A DNA stretch of 64,000 nucleotides from Fodinibacter sp963695175 (GCA_963695175.1 CAVOGG010000003.1:398531-462530); one strand, 5' to 3'. Counted from the stretch's first letter, positions 8,785 to 17,485 are shown. Made by a program: numbers and translations. The notes: a model not told the origin generated them from the sequence alone.

Positions 8785-9441
8785 ATGGGCGCATCGCCGA
8801 CCCGCATCCTGATCGCGGACGACCACCGCACCTTCGCAGAGCTGTTCGCCCTGGGCCTCGAGCGGGAACCCGACCTCGAGGCGGTGGGGCACGCCCGCAC
8901 CGCGGCCGAAGCCCTGCAGATGGCCGAGTCCCTGCGCCCGGACCTCGTCATCATGGATGTCCGGCTCGGAGACGGCGACGGCATCGAGGTCACGGCGCAG
9001 CTGACCGAACGGTACGACGAGCTGCGGGTCATCGTCCTGACCGGCCACCCCGACCCCTCGGTCGTCAGCCGAGCGGCGAAGGCAGGCGCCTGCGGGTTCC
9101 TGCCGAAGGACGGCGCCCTGGACGCGATGCTGCACGCCCTGCGCAGTGCGCGGCGCGGCAGCCTGGTGCTGCCGCCCGAGATGGTCGACCTGATGGCGCA
9201 GGCTGCTGCTGCACCCTCCGCGGCCGCAGCAGTCCCCAGCCTGACCCCACGTGAGCTGGAAGTCCTGGAGCTGCTCGGACGCGGGCTGAACCCGCGCACC
9301 ATCGCCCACCGCACCGGCATGTCCGTCGACGAGTGCCGCACCATCCTGCGCAGTGTGATGACCAAGCTCGGAGCCAGCTCACAGCTCGAGGCGGTGGTGA
9401 GCGCCAACCGCTACGGTCTCATCGCGCTCGGCGCGGACTGA
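8785..9441 (+). CDS. NarL/FixJ-type response regulator
   Basis: 218 residues. Receiver domain at residues ~1-125 with phospho-acceptor Asp near 58 (VIMDVRLGDGDG), the acidic pair in ILIADDHR and the Lys in FLPKDG. A LuxR-type helix-turn-helix follows at ~150-210 (LTPRELEVLELLGRGLNPR). The recognition helix region (SVDECRTILRSVMTKLG) differs somewhat from the usual pattern. An Ala-rich linker joins the domains. Its stop overlaps the ATG of the kinase gene by one base, so the pair should be co-translated and form a two-component system. Confidence 0.93.
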   Translation: MGASPTRILIADDHRTFAELFALGLEREPDLEAVGHARTAAEALQMAESLRPDLVIMDVRLGDGDGIEVTAQLTERYDELRVIVLTGHPDPSVVSRAAKAGACGFLPKDGALDAMLHALRSARRGSLVLPPEMVDLMAQAAAAPSAAAAVPSLTPRELEVLELLGRGLNPRTIAHRTGMSVDECRTILRSVMTKLGASSQLEAVVSANRYGLIALGAD

Positions 9442-10856
9442 TGGCCACCGGAGCGAGCGGGCGCCCTCGCCGACGTCTGGCCCCGATCACGCGCTCCGAC
9501 ACCGGCGAGGTCGACGACCTCACCGGTGACGACCCGCCGAGCCGGTCGCAGGTCTGGGCGGCCCTTGCCCGCTTCGCCGTCTTCGGCCTCGTCGCCCTGC
9601 TGGCGGTGCTCGCCGGGACCATCGTCATCGCAGGGAAGGCGACCCGGGGCGAGATCCTCCGGCACGCGCAGCGAACGGCGAGTGACATCGCCCAGACGAT
9701 CATCACCCCGGTGGCCGACGACAGCCTGCGTGAGGAGGACCCCGAGGCCCTGGACCGGCTCGACTCGGTCATGTCGGCACGGATGGCCGACGGCTCGCTG
9801 ATGCGGGTCAAGGTCTGGTCCGCGGACGGCAAGGTCGTCTGGTCGGACGACGAGCGGCTCATCGGTCGTCGCTTCGAGCTCGAACCGAAGGATGCCGCCC
9901 TGCTGACGACTCTCGGGGCGACCGCCGAGTTCACCACGTTGGAGCGTCCGGAGAACGTCTTCGAGGCACAGGTGGGCGAGGTCGCCGAGATCTACCTCGG
10001 GTTCAAGGACCAGACCGGGGAGCCCCTGCTTCTCGAGCTGTACGTCCCGGTCGCCGGGCTGGAGGCCGAGTCCAGGGCCCAGGTCCGGACCCTGCTGCCG
10101 CTCACCCTGGGAGGTCCGGCCCTGATGCTGCTCATCCTGCTGCCCGTCGCGCTGTCGATGGCCCGAAGGATCGACGACGCCGGTGCGGAGCGCTCATCGC
10201 TGCTGCGACACGCCGCCGCGGCGTCGGCCCTCGAACGTCGGCGCATCGCCGGGGACCTCCACGACGGTGTGGTGCAGGACCTCGCCGGCATCGGCTATGC
10301 GCTGCCGGCCATCCGGCGGTCCCTGCCGGACGGGCCGGATACCGAGGATGCGCGCCAGAAGCTGGACCGGGTCACCGAGATCGTGACGCGCGACGTCACC
10401 GCGCTCCGCTCGGTGATCACGGACATCTACCCTCCCGACCTCAACGAGGGCGGACTCGTGCCCGCGAGCCAGCTGCTCTTCAGCGAGGTGCGCTACGCCG
10501 GCATCGAGGTCGACGTGCGCATCGACCCCACCGTCAGCGACCAGCCGTTGCCGATCGACGCGGCCGTCCTCGGGTACCGGGTGCTGCGCGAGACCCTGCG
10601 CAACGTGGTCAGGCACTCCGGCGCGGCGAGAGCGGGCGTCTCGCTGCGAACCGAGAACGGTGACCTCGTCATCGTGGTGGAGGACGACGGGATCGGTTTC
10701 GACCCGACCCTGCCGGCCCCCCAGGGCCACTTCGGCCTCCGGCTGCTCGAGGACACCCTCAGCGACGTCGGCGGCAGCCTCGTCATCGACCCCCCGCCGG
10801 ACGGCGGCACCAGGGTGGTCGCCCGCTTCCCCATCAGGTGGGCGGGGCCGTCATGA
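9441..10856 (+). CDS. Membrane sensor histidine kinase (HisKA_3 type)
   Basis: 471 residues. Two transmembrane segments (about 42-66 and 213-236) bracket a ~145-residue extracytoplasmic sensor. The dimerisation/phospho-acceptor helix has the NarX/DesK-class motif GDLHDGVVQDLAG with His near residue 274. The ATPase domain shows the N box (LRETLRNVVRHS) and G1 box (VEDDGIGFDP). It should phosphorylate the response regulator encoded immediately upstream, and perhaps the receiver encoded just downstream; both junctions overlap. Signal unknown; the neighbouring copper-oxidase genes make envelope redox or metal stress a reasonable guess. Confidence 0.93.
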   Translation: MATGASGRPRRRLAPITRSDTGEVDDLTGDDPPSRSQVWAALARFAVFGLVALLAVLAGTIVIAGKATRGEILRHAQRTASDIAQTIITPVADDSLREEDPEALDRLDSVMSARMADGSLMRVKVWSADGKVVWSDDERLIGRRFELEPKDAALLTTLGATAEFTTLERPENVFEAQVGEVAEIYLGFKDQTGEPLLLELYVPVAGLEAESRAQVRTLLPLTLGGPALMLLILLPVALSMARRIDDAGAERSSLLRHAAAASALERRRIAGDLHDGVVQDLAGIGYALPAIRRSLPDGPDTEDARQKLDRVTEIVTRDVTALRSVITDIYPPDLNEGGLVPASQLLFSEVRYAGIEVDVRIDPTVSDQPLPIDAAVLGYRVLRETLRNVVRHSGAARAGVSLRTENGDLVIVVEDDGIGFDPTLPAPQGHFGLRLLEDTLSDVGGSLVIDPPPDGGTRVVARFPIRWAGPS

Positions 10857-11314
10857 TCCGGATCCTGGTGGCCGACGACAACGAGGTCCTTCGCTGGGGT
10901 CTCGTGCAGAGCCTGTCCAGCGAGCCGGACCTCGTGGTGGTCGCAGAGGTGGACGGGGCAGGCGCGGCCGTGGCGGAGTACGACCGCGTGATGCCGGACG
11001 TCCTGGTCCTCGACCTGTACATGCCCGGTGGGGGCGGATGGGTGGCCCTCGAACAGGTCCTCGAGAGGCACCCCGATGCGCGTGTCGTCATCCTCAGTGC
11101 CGCGGACGACGTCGCCACGGTGGATGCCGTGATCGCCCGCGGCGCGCGGGCCCACGTGTCGAAGTCCGCCGGGATCACCCGGCTGCTCGAGGTGTTGCGG
11201 TCCGTCACCGGCGCACCGCGCCACGACGTGGGCGTCGCCGCCTCGTCACCCGACCGTGCCGGCGGCCCGCAGGCACCGAGCCGCGCTGGCGGTGGCGACC
11301 CGGGCCCCCGCTGA
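10853..11314 (+). CDS. Stand-alone receiver-domain protein
   Basis: 153 residues starting at ATG 10853, overlapping the kinase stop by 4 bp (ATGA). A single receiver domain: acidic pocket ILVADDNEV, phospho-acceptor Asp near 52 (LVLDLYMPGG), conserved Lys in HVSKSAG. No DNA-binding or enzymatic output domain follows, only ~35 residues of Ala/Pro/Gly-rich tail. It could be a phosphate sink or a protein-protein switch for the adjacent kinase. Its last ~69 bp overlap the 3' end of the convergent SARP gene. Confidence 0.85.
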   Translation: MIRILVADDNEVLRWGLVQSLSSEPDLVVVAEVDGAGAAVAEYDRVMPDVLVLDLYMPGGGGWVALEQVLERHPDARVVILSAADDVATVDAVIARGARAHVSKSAGITRLLEVLRSVTGAPRHDVGVAASSPDRAGGPQAPSRAGGGDPGPR

Positions 11315-14300
11315 CCAGCCTCCCTCGAACAGGTACTGCGCCTGGGCCAGGTAGGCCTCGGACGCCAGCAGGAGCAGGCCGCTCTCCCGAGCGATCCGGG
11401 CAGCGTTGGCCGCGGCCGCCGCAGCCCGGTCGAGCTCCTGGTGCCCAGCGCGCACGGCCGCGCGGGCCAGGAGCCGGAGGTAGCCCTCGCGGGGGTGGCC
11501 GATCTCAGAGCCGGCGGCCCAGTCGAACAGCTCGAAGAGCGCGATCGCCGCCTCCGGGTTCGACGGCGCGGTCAGGATGACCATCTTCGCGGTCACCTCC
11601 GGCACCAGCAGCGAGCACCCCTCCTCCTCGGCCTCGGCCATGGCGTTCTCGAGCCCGCGGATCGCCTCGGCAGATCGGCCCAGGGCGGCCTGCAGCCCCG
11701 CGGTCGACAGCGCGCGCAGCTGGCGCCCCAGCGCGGTGGCCTGCGGGCTGACCGGGCGGCGGTCCTCCTCGATCGCCTCGGCGAGGGACCCTCGCTCGGT
11801 GAGCATCCGCACCCTCGCCCACGTCCACTCGACGGTCTCCGACTCAGGGGGCGCCACGGTCATCGCCTGTTCCCAGCGGGTGTCGAAGTCGCGGCGTCCC
11901 AGGTCGTGGCCGGCCAGGCAGCGCAGGACCATGAGGGGGCCGGTCTCGGGCCGCTGCGGGTCGGCGATGGCCCACGCGGCGTCCAGCGGGCGCTCGGCGA
12001 CCAGGGAGTTCCCCAACAGCACGGCCGGCAGGTGGTACACCGACACGGCGGGGGCGAACGAGGGGCCGTCGCCGGCCAGTGCAACGGCTTCCGCACTCAC
12101 GTCACGGGCACGAGCCAGTCGGCGGGACGGCAGCAGGTGATCGCGCACCAGACGCAACCTGGCCTCGACCCGGCGCTCGGGGCTGCCACTGGTGTCGGCC
12201 TGCCTGACCGCTGCCCAGGCCGCACGCTCCCGGGCCTCGTCGTCCGGCTCCCTGTCCGTGTCGGGCGTCGCCGGCGTGGGCATCTCGGGTTCGGCGGTCG
12301 AGGTCGCCCCGGCCAGTGAGCGCTGTGCGGATGCCGCCTTGTCGCGCAGCCGTGAGCCGGCCGGGTCGGCCGGGTCGGCGAGCCACTCCGCGGCGCGGCC
12401 ATAGTGCTGCACGGCCTCGTCCAGCCGCCCGGCGGCGACGCAGACGTCGGCCAGCTCCTCCTCCAGGCCGACGAGGTCCGCGGTCGCGGCATCCGTGCGC
12501 TCGGCCAGGTCGGTGACGACGAGGAGCTGCAGACGAGCCGCCGAGACGTCGCCGGCCGCCATCGCGTCGCGGGCCGCGTCGATGGCGGCCGCGGTGGCGA
12601 GCTCCAGCTCACCCGCCGCGCGCCAGTGCCGTCCCCGTTCGGCGGCCGGGATGCGGGCTCGCTCCGCGATGAGGGCGTGCAGGCGCCGTCGCACGCTGGG
12701 ACGCAGCCAGGACTCCACGGCGTGGCGGAGGAACGGGTCGCGGACGACGTACCCCTCGGGCGACGCCACCAACAGCTGGAGGTCGACCAGCCGGTCCAAC
12801 GAGGGGAGCACCGTGGCCGTGTCCTGCACCTCGACCCCGTCGTCGGCATCCTCGCGCGTGGGCATGAGCGGGCCGAGCAGGGAAGGCCTCACCGGACGGT
12901 CCAGCAGGGCGACCAGGTGCAGCACGTGCTGGTCGCGGGCGCCGGTGGCCTCCATCGCGCGCACCAACAGGGCGGTCTGCTCGGTCCCGTTCTCGGCGGA
13001 GCCGTCATGCGGAGGCACGAGCTCCAAGCCCTGGGACGTGACGGCGATCTCTCCCGCGTGGCACCAGTCGTCGACGGTCGAGAGCACCCGGCCCGGGAGC
13101 CCTTCGCTGCGTGCGAAGAGCTCGTCGAGCAGGCTCGGGCTCGGGGGTCCGCACAGCTGCGCGGTGGCCAGCTGCTCGAGCGCAGCGGGTGCGAGGGGTA
13201 GGAGGTGCAGGGCCAGGGTCGGCGTCGCAGCTCGGTCTCCATCGGCCTCGTCGCGCTCGACCGCCACGCTGGCGTTGGCGGAGAGTCTGAGCACGATCGT
13301 CAGCGGGCCCGCCAGCGAGCCGAGCGAGCTCAACAGCTCACCCCGACCGCGGTCCGACAGTCGCTGCGCCGTGCGCACGAGCACGATCAGGTCTCCCCCG
13401 CCACCGGGGTGGCCGCCGCCCGACGCCGGCTCGGGGTGCCGGCGCGTCAGGGCCGCGGCGACATCCGCTGCGAGGTCCTCTCGGGCCTCGACGACCTCGA
13501 CCCGGGCGCCGACGGACCGGGCGGCCTCGTGGACCAGACGGGTCCGCCCCGACCCCTCGGGCCCGGAGAGGTACACGACGCCGGGGGTGCCGGCGGCGCG
13601 CCGTTGCGCACACCAGGCCAGCAGGCTGCTCAGCTCGCGGTCCCGCCCCGTGAAGGGAGCCTCCGGTGCGTCGTGGTGCTCGGAGGTGAGGATCTCGAGG
13701 TGGAGCGAGCGCGACTGGGCACTCGGGTCGATGCCGAGCTCCTCGGCGAGCACCGCGCGGCACCGCTCGTAGATCCGCAGGGCCCGCTCCGTCTCCCCGA
13801 GGCCCGCGAACCCCCTCATGAGCACCCGGTACGCGCGCTCGGACGTGGCATCCGCGTCGAGGGCCCGCTGCCCGAGCTCGAGTGCGTCGCGCATCCAGCC
13901 GAGCTCGACCGCGTACTCGGCGGCGTCGAGCGTCATCTCCCGGAACCTCGCCTCGAGGTTCTCCCGGAAAGGGACCGCCCACAGCGCGTCCGGGTCGTGG
14001 GTCCGGAACTCTCCGAGGTGCAGCGCCTCGGCCTCGCGCGCCACGTTGACGGCCAGGGCGAGCCGACCGTGGCGTGCGTGACGCCGGGCCTCGTCGGCGA
14101 GCTTGAGCAGCGCCGCGGTGTCCACCCACGCGTCGCGCAGGACCAGCCCGTCGCGTCCGCGCTCGATCGCGCTCTGCCCGAGCAGCCTGCGCAGCTGACC
14201 GAGGGCGTTGCGCAGGCTGCCGCGGCCGTGGTGCTCGTCGACGTTGGGCCAGAGCGCCTCCAGGATCTCGTCGACGGAGACGGCTTCGCCGGACCGGGTC

Positions 14301-14500
14301 GCCAGGAGGCGGAGGAGGTCCACCGTCTTGCCCGTCCGCCACTCGCGGGAGTGGATCAGTGACCCGTCGGCCCGGCGCACCTGCAGGGGCCCGAGCAGAC
14401 GCACCTCGATGCGGTCTGCGGGGTCGACGTCGCGCTCCGGCACTCCCCGAGACGCCGGCGTGAAATCGCGGACGCTGGCGTCCGCGACGAGCTCGCTCAT
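11246..14500 (-). CDS. SARP/AfsR-type large transcriptional regulator with ATPase and TPR-like region
   Basis: 1084 residues. The N-terminus carries an OmpR-like winged helix (EVRLLGPLQVRR, then EALWPNVDEHHGRGSLRNAL), followed by a bacterial transcriptional activator domain (BTAD, ~120-260, AYRVLMRGFAGLGE). An AAA/STAND-like ATPase follows with P-loop near residue 310, and the C-terminal half is helical TPR-like repeats. The P-loop reads GPEGSGRT, with Arg where the family has Lys, so ATP binding may be weak or lost. Start at 14500 is chosen because GGGGGAGGTG sits just upstream; the in-frame ATG 54 bp earlier has no such site. Such regulators often activate secondary metabolism genes; no target is evident here. 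Confidence 0.9.
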   Translation of the reverse strand: MSELVADASVRDFTPASRGVPERDVDPADRIEVRLLGPLQVRRADGSLIHSREWRTGKTVDLLRLLATRSGEAVSVDEILEALWPNVDEHHGRGSLRNALGQLRRLLGQSAIERGRDGLVLRDAWVDTAALLKLADEARRHARHGRLALAVNVAREAEALHLGEFRTHDPDALWAVPFRENLEARFREMTLDAAEYAVELGWMRDALELGQRALDADATSERAYRVLMRGFAGLGETERALRIYERCRAVLAEELGIDPSAQSRSLHLEILTSEHHDAPEAPFTGRDRELSSLLAWCAQRRAAGTPGVVYLSGPEGSGRTRLVHEAARSVGARVEVVEAREDLAADVAAALTRRHPEPASGGGHPGGGGDLIVLVRTAQRLSDRGRGELLSSLGSLAGPLTIVLRLSANASVAVERDEADGDRAATPTLALHLLPLAPAALEQLATAQLCGPPSPSLLDELFARSEGLPGRVLSTVDDWCHAGEIAVTSQGLELVPPHDGSAENGTEQTALLVRAMEATGARDQHVLHLVALLDRPVRPSLLGPLMPTREDADDGVEVQDTATVLPSLDRLVDLQLLVASPEGYVVRDPFLRHAVESWLRPSVRRRLHALIAERARIPAAERGRHWRAAGELELATAAAIDAARDAMAAGDVSAARLQLLVVTDLAERTDAATADLVGLEEELADVCVAAGRLDEAVQHYGRAAEWLADPADPAGSRLRDKAASAQRSLAGATSTAEPEMPTPATPDTDREPDDEARERAAWAAVRQADTSGSPERRVEARLRLVRDHLLPSRRLARARDVSAEAVALAGDGPSFAPAVSVYHLPAVLLGNSLVAERPLDAAWAIADPQRPETGPLMVLRCLAGHDLGRRDFDTRWEQAMTVAPPESETVEWTWARVRMLTERGSLAEAIEEDRRPVSPQATALGRQLRALSTAGLQAALGRSAEAIRGLENAMAEAEEEGCSLLVPEVTAKMVILTAPSNPEAAIALFELFDWAAGSEIGHPREGYLRLLARAAVRAGHQELDRAAAAAANAARIARESGLLLLASEAYLAQAQYLFEGGWSAGARVATASAARCLRAAGTVG

Positions 14501-15049
14501 GCACACCTCCCCCGAGTCTGCGCGCAGTTCTTTACCCACTGCATGGACCATCATTGCCTAACCTTGACCATGTCCGGGACGGGTTCACGAATTTGACCTC
14601 CGAAAGGGGCCCGTAAGGGCCCCCCACCTGCAGACTTTTCACAGTGCGGTTGCGGCGCATGGAGACGATTGCTCCATGTGGACGGCGAGGCTGAGCGCAG
14701 ACGAGGGCGACCGGTACCGCACCGGCCGCCCTCGGCCGGCGCACCGTCGTCGTCGGCGTCGGGGGCCGCATCCGGTGGTCCGCAGGCTCCGCGTCCTGCT
14801 GCTGGGGACGTCGGGTGCCCAGCGGGTGCCCGGCCCGTGGCCGGCCCAGGCGATGTGGCAGGTCTGCGGCATCACGGCGATGCCGTCCGCCGGTTCCGTG
14901 CCCCGGCCGCAGCTCGCGCAGCCGGCTCCTGCGTCGACACCCTCCCCCTGCCCGAACGCGGCGCCGACGGCGGAGGGAAGCGCGCGAGGCATCGAGCGCT
15001 GACGCGCGTGGGCACGAGCCCCTACGTCGAGGTCGGCGCCGGGAGCTCG
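14501..15049. other. Intergenic region with two hairpins, no convincing gene
   Basis: 549 bp between the SARP start and the 3' end of the HExxH gene. It holds a palindrome GGGGCCC-GTAA-GGGCCCC (14606-14623) and a second CATGGAG/CTCCATG pair (14658-14678). Several open frames cross 14640-15110 on both strands, but their translations are low-complexity Arg/Pro/Gly strings without recognisable motifs and I do not call them. Confidence 0.6.
14606..14623. terminator. GC hairpin upstream of the SARP gene
   Basis: Perfect 7-bp stem GGGGCCC/GGGCCCC with a GTAA loop. Position ~105 bp upstream of the SARP start codon, so on that strand it would lie in the leader or promoter region; as a terminator it would serve transcription from the HExxH side. 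Role uncertain. Confidence 0.4.
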
Positions 15050-15565
15050 CTACGAGCTCGGGGGCGGCCAGTCGCCGTCCTCGAACAGCTCCTCGGGGTG
15101 CAGCCGTGAGCGGACCGGGTGCTGCCGTGCCAGCTGCCGGGCCAGCGCCTCGACGTGCGACCACGCACTGTCGAGCTCCTGCGCCCAGTGCTCCTCGGTG
15201 TCATGCGGGTCGTGGGGTGCGTCCCTCCAGTAGTCGTAGACGCGCACCATGTCGCTGCTCCCGCCGGTCTGCTGGACGTCGGGCAGCACCCGCCAGGGGT
15301 CGTCCGGATCGAGGTAGCGCGCCTCGGCCCACGAGCCCGCCCACGCGATGAACGCGCGGTTCTCCGCCGTGGTGTCGCCATAGTGCTCGGCCACGTACGC
15401 GGTCCACCCGTTGTCCATGCCGTCGAAGAACTCCGACCCCGGTCCGGCGTCGACGTCGACCTTCGCCTCCGTCCAGCCCGCGACGCAGAGAACGGCCGCG
15501 GTCGCGTGCCCAGCTTCGTGGTACGCGATCTCTTCAGGGTCGCACGCGTCGTCATCGAGGGGCAC
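15050..15565 (-). CDS. Small stand-alone HEAGH (M41/FtsH-peptidase-like) protein
   Basis: 171 residues, no transmembrane segment. Near the N-terminus is IAYHEAGHATAAVL, the zinc-binding HEAGH helix typical of the FtsH (M41) peptidase domain. There is no AAA ATPase domain. A second possible metal ligand is an acidic residue in the later helical part (AFIAWAGSWAEARYL, a typical M41-like helix). It could be a small zinc protease or an inactive binding protein. Acidic overall (starts MPLDDDACDPEE). No operon partner: the next gene (15817) is divergent. Confidence 0.6.
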   Translation of the reverse strand: MPLDDDACDPEEIAYHEAGHATAAVLCVAGWTEAKVDVDAGPGSEFFDGMDNGWTAYVAEHYGDTTAENRAFIAWAGSWAEARYLDPDDPWRVLPDVQQTGGSSDMVRVYDYWRDAPHDPHDTEEHWAQELDSAWSHVEALARQLARQHPVRSRLHPEELFEDGDWPPPSS

Positions 15566-15733
15566 GGTTGCACGCTACAAGCCCTGAATCTGCCTGTCTC
15601 TGGCACGTTCTGGCTACGACCATTGGACACTTCCGCGCGGGCCGGATTCGGGTTTCGTGACCCGCCCGGTCCTCGGGCGGCGGACCCGCCGGCCGCCACC
15701 TGGCCGGCCCGTCGTTCGGGTTTGCGACCGCCC

Positions 15734-15758
15734 GTTTGCCGGGGCGCGATCGCGGGTA
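15734..15758 (+). promoter_or_regulatory. Candidate SigB/SigF-type promoter
   Basis: GTTT (15734-15737), 16 bases, GGGTAG (15754-15759) matches the GTTT-N14-16-GGGTA consensus of actinobacterial stress sigma factors. It lies about 60 bp upstream of the small gene at 15817, leaving room for a short 5' leader with the GGGGAGG ribosome site. Confidence 0.5.
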
Positions 15759-15816
15759 GGGAGAGTGGTCGAGGACCGGCTGCGGGGGCAGCACCTCGAA
15801 GGGGAGGAATGGCGAC

Positions 15817-16071
15817 ATGAGCATCGACAACACCATCCGCAGCGGTCTCGACTCCGACCTCGCGGAGCTGCGGGCCGTGCTGGCCCGGCATCGCTTCCCG
15901 ATCAGCCAGGACGACATCCTCGCCCTGCTCGTCGCGCGCCACGAGCCGTCGCGGCTGCTCTGGCGGGTGGCTGCGCTCAGCCGTACCCGGGCCTACCTCT
16001 CGGTCGACGAGGTGTGCGACGAGATCGCGCGCACCACCGACTCCGGGATGCCGCCGCCCCCCGGTCGCTGA
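15817..16071 (+). CDS. Small DUF2795-like protein
   Basis: 84 residues, with a good ribosome site (GGGGAGG) 9 bp upstream of ATG. Helical, with HRFPISQDDILALLVARHEP and a YLSVDEVCDEI tail. The FP..-DIL-A..-Y-SVDEV spacing is reminiscent of DUF2795 proteins, which are small and of unknown function; I hold this only weakly. The possible stress promoter upstream suggests induction in stationary phase or stress. Confidence 0.7.
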   Translation: MSIDNTIRSGLDSDLAELRAVLARHRFPISQDDILALLVARHEPSRLLWRVAALSRTRAYLSVDEVCDEIARTTDSGMPPPPGR

Positions 16072-16083
16072 CCGGCACGAGGC

Positions 16084-16117
16084 GCCCCCCGAGGGAGCGT
16101 CCTCGCACCCGGGGGGC
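16084..16117. terminator. Hairpin between convergent genes
   Basis: GCCCCCCG-type arms (16084-16091 with 16110-16117) separated by 18 bases, 13 bp after the small gene's stop. Confidence 0.5.
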
Positions 16118-16156
16118 ACCCCGGTCGACGCCGCCTCGACGCCGACCTGACCCGGA

Positions 16157-16175
16157 CCATTCCCCTGGGGAATGG
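16157..16175. terminator. Second hairpin between convergent genes
   Basis: CCATTCCCC (16157-16165), one base, GGGGAATGG (16167-16175), just after the stop of the BNR-repeat gene read on the minus strand. Likely its terminator. Confidence 0.55.
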
Positions 16176-16187
16176 CCGAGCTGTGGT

Positions 16188-17378
16188 TCACCTACCCACT
16201 GGCACCTCCGCGACGCTCCCGGCCGGCTCGAGGACCTCGACGGCCAGGACGGTGGGCAGGTGGCGCGCGATCTCCACCCAGGTGTCTCCCTCGTCGCGGC
16301 TGGCGAACACCGAGCCCGTGTTCGTCCCGAAGTACACCCCGGCGGGGTCCCGCTGGTCGCCGCTCATGCCCTGGCGGAGCACGGTGAAGAAGCACGCCTC
16401 CTGGGGCAGCCCCGACCGCTGCGCCTCCCACGACGCACCGGCGTCCCGCGAGCGCCAGACCGCGGCGGCCGCATCCGGCGGGTACCGGCCCTCGGTGTCG
16501 CCGTTGAGCGGCACGGTCCAGACCGTCCGGCCGTCGCGGGGGTGGGCCCAGAGCGGGAACCCGAACGTGGAGGGCAGGCCCGCGGTGATGTCGTGCCAGC
16601 TCCGGCCGCCGTCCTGCGAGCGCCAGACCCCGTGGTGGTTCTGCTGGTAGAGCGGGTCACCTTCACCGGTGGCGCGTTCGATGTGGTGCACGCAGAACCC
16701 GGTGTGTCCATCGGATGCCGCCGCGGGGTGGGCGTGGCCCTCGCCGTCGCTGGGGTCCGCGAGGCCGTTGCGCCGCTCCCACGTCACCCCGCCGTCCTCG
16801 GTGGCGAAGACTCCGGCGGCGGAGATCCCGACCCACATCTTCTCGGGGTCCGCTGGGTCCGCGACGATCGTGTGGAGGACGAGCCCGGCGGCGCCGGGGC
16901 CCCACTCGGGGGCCGACGGGTGGTCGGTCAGCCCCTTGACGGTCTCCCACGTCGCGCCGTCGTCGTCGCTGACCAGCAGGGTCGCCGGTTTCGTCCCCGC
17001 GTAGAGCCTGGGGCCGACCCGCCCGAGCGACCACACCTGGGAGAAGCCGTCGCCGAACGGCGCGGCCGACTCGGTCCAGCCGATGGACTCGGCGAACCCG
17101 GGGTCGTCTGCGGCCCAGGCGTCCATCTGACCGGTCGTCAGCTTGGTCAGGTTCCAGGTCCGGCCGTCGTCATCCGAGCGCCAGACGCCGGCGCCGGACC
17201 AGTCACCGCCGCCACCGGCCCACATCGTCCCGGTGGCCGGGTCGCCGATGGCGTGGTTGATCGTCCACCCGTCGCAGTACGGTCCGCGGACCGCCCACTG
17301 GCCGCGGTCGGCACCTCCGTCGAGCACGAAGGCGCCCTTGGTCGTTCCCACCAACAGGCGGATGGCTGCTTCGGACAT
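16188..17378 (-). CDS. BNR/Asp-box beta-propeller protein (exo-sialidase-like fold)
   Basis: 396 residues with repeated Asp-box motifs of the S-x-D-x-G-x-x-W type: RSDDDGRTW, VSDDDGATW, TEDGGVTW, RSQDGGRSW, RSRDAGASW, SRDEGDTW. This predicts a six- or seven-bladed propeller like VPS10/sialidase folds. No signal peptide and no sialidase catalytic RIP motif are seen, so an enzymatic role is not supported; the family is widespread in actinobacteria with unknown function. Start 17378 is supported by GGAGGAGGGGACG upstream; longer in-frame starts are not. Confidence 0.85.
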   Translation of the reverse strand: MSEAAIRLLVGTTKGAFVLDGGADRGQWAVRGPYCDGWTINHAIGDPATGTMWAGGGGDWSGAGVWRSDDDGRTWNLTKLTTGQMDAWAADDPGFAESIGWTESAAPFGDGFSQVWSLGRVGPRLYAGTKPATLLVSDDDGATWETVKGLTDHPSAPEWGPGAAGLVLHTIVADPADPEKMWVGISAAGVFATEDGGVTWERRNGLADPSDGEGHAHPAAASDGHTGFCVHHIERATGEGDPLYQQNHHGVWRSQDGGRSWHDITAGLPSTFGFPLWAHPRDGRTVWTVPLNGDTEGRYPPDAAAAVWRSRDAGASWEAQRSGLPQEACFFTVLRQGMSGDQRDPAGVYFGTNTGSVFASRDEGDTWVEIARHLPTVLAVEVLEPAGSVAEVPVGR

Positions 17379-17485
17379 CCGACGTCCCCTCCTCCAGACT
17401 CGTCCGTCCCTCCTGGCAGCGGACGGCTCCGTCCAGTCTCGCGACGCGCCCACGAGGCGGCAAGCCCAACCTGACCCCGACCATC

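Noticed and set aside
14639..15110. Several overlapping frames (108-146 codons) between the SARP gene and the HExxH gene
   Set aside because: No recognisable domain, no good ribosome site, Arg/Pro repeats. Left as intergenic.
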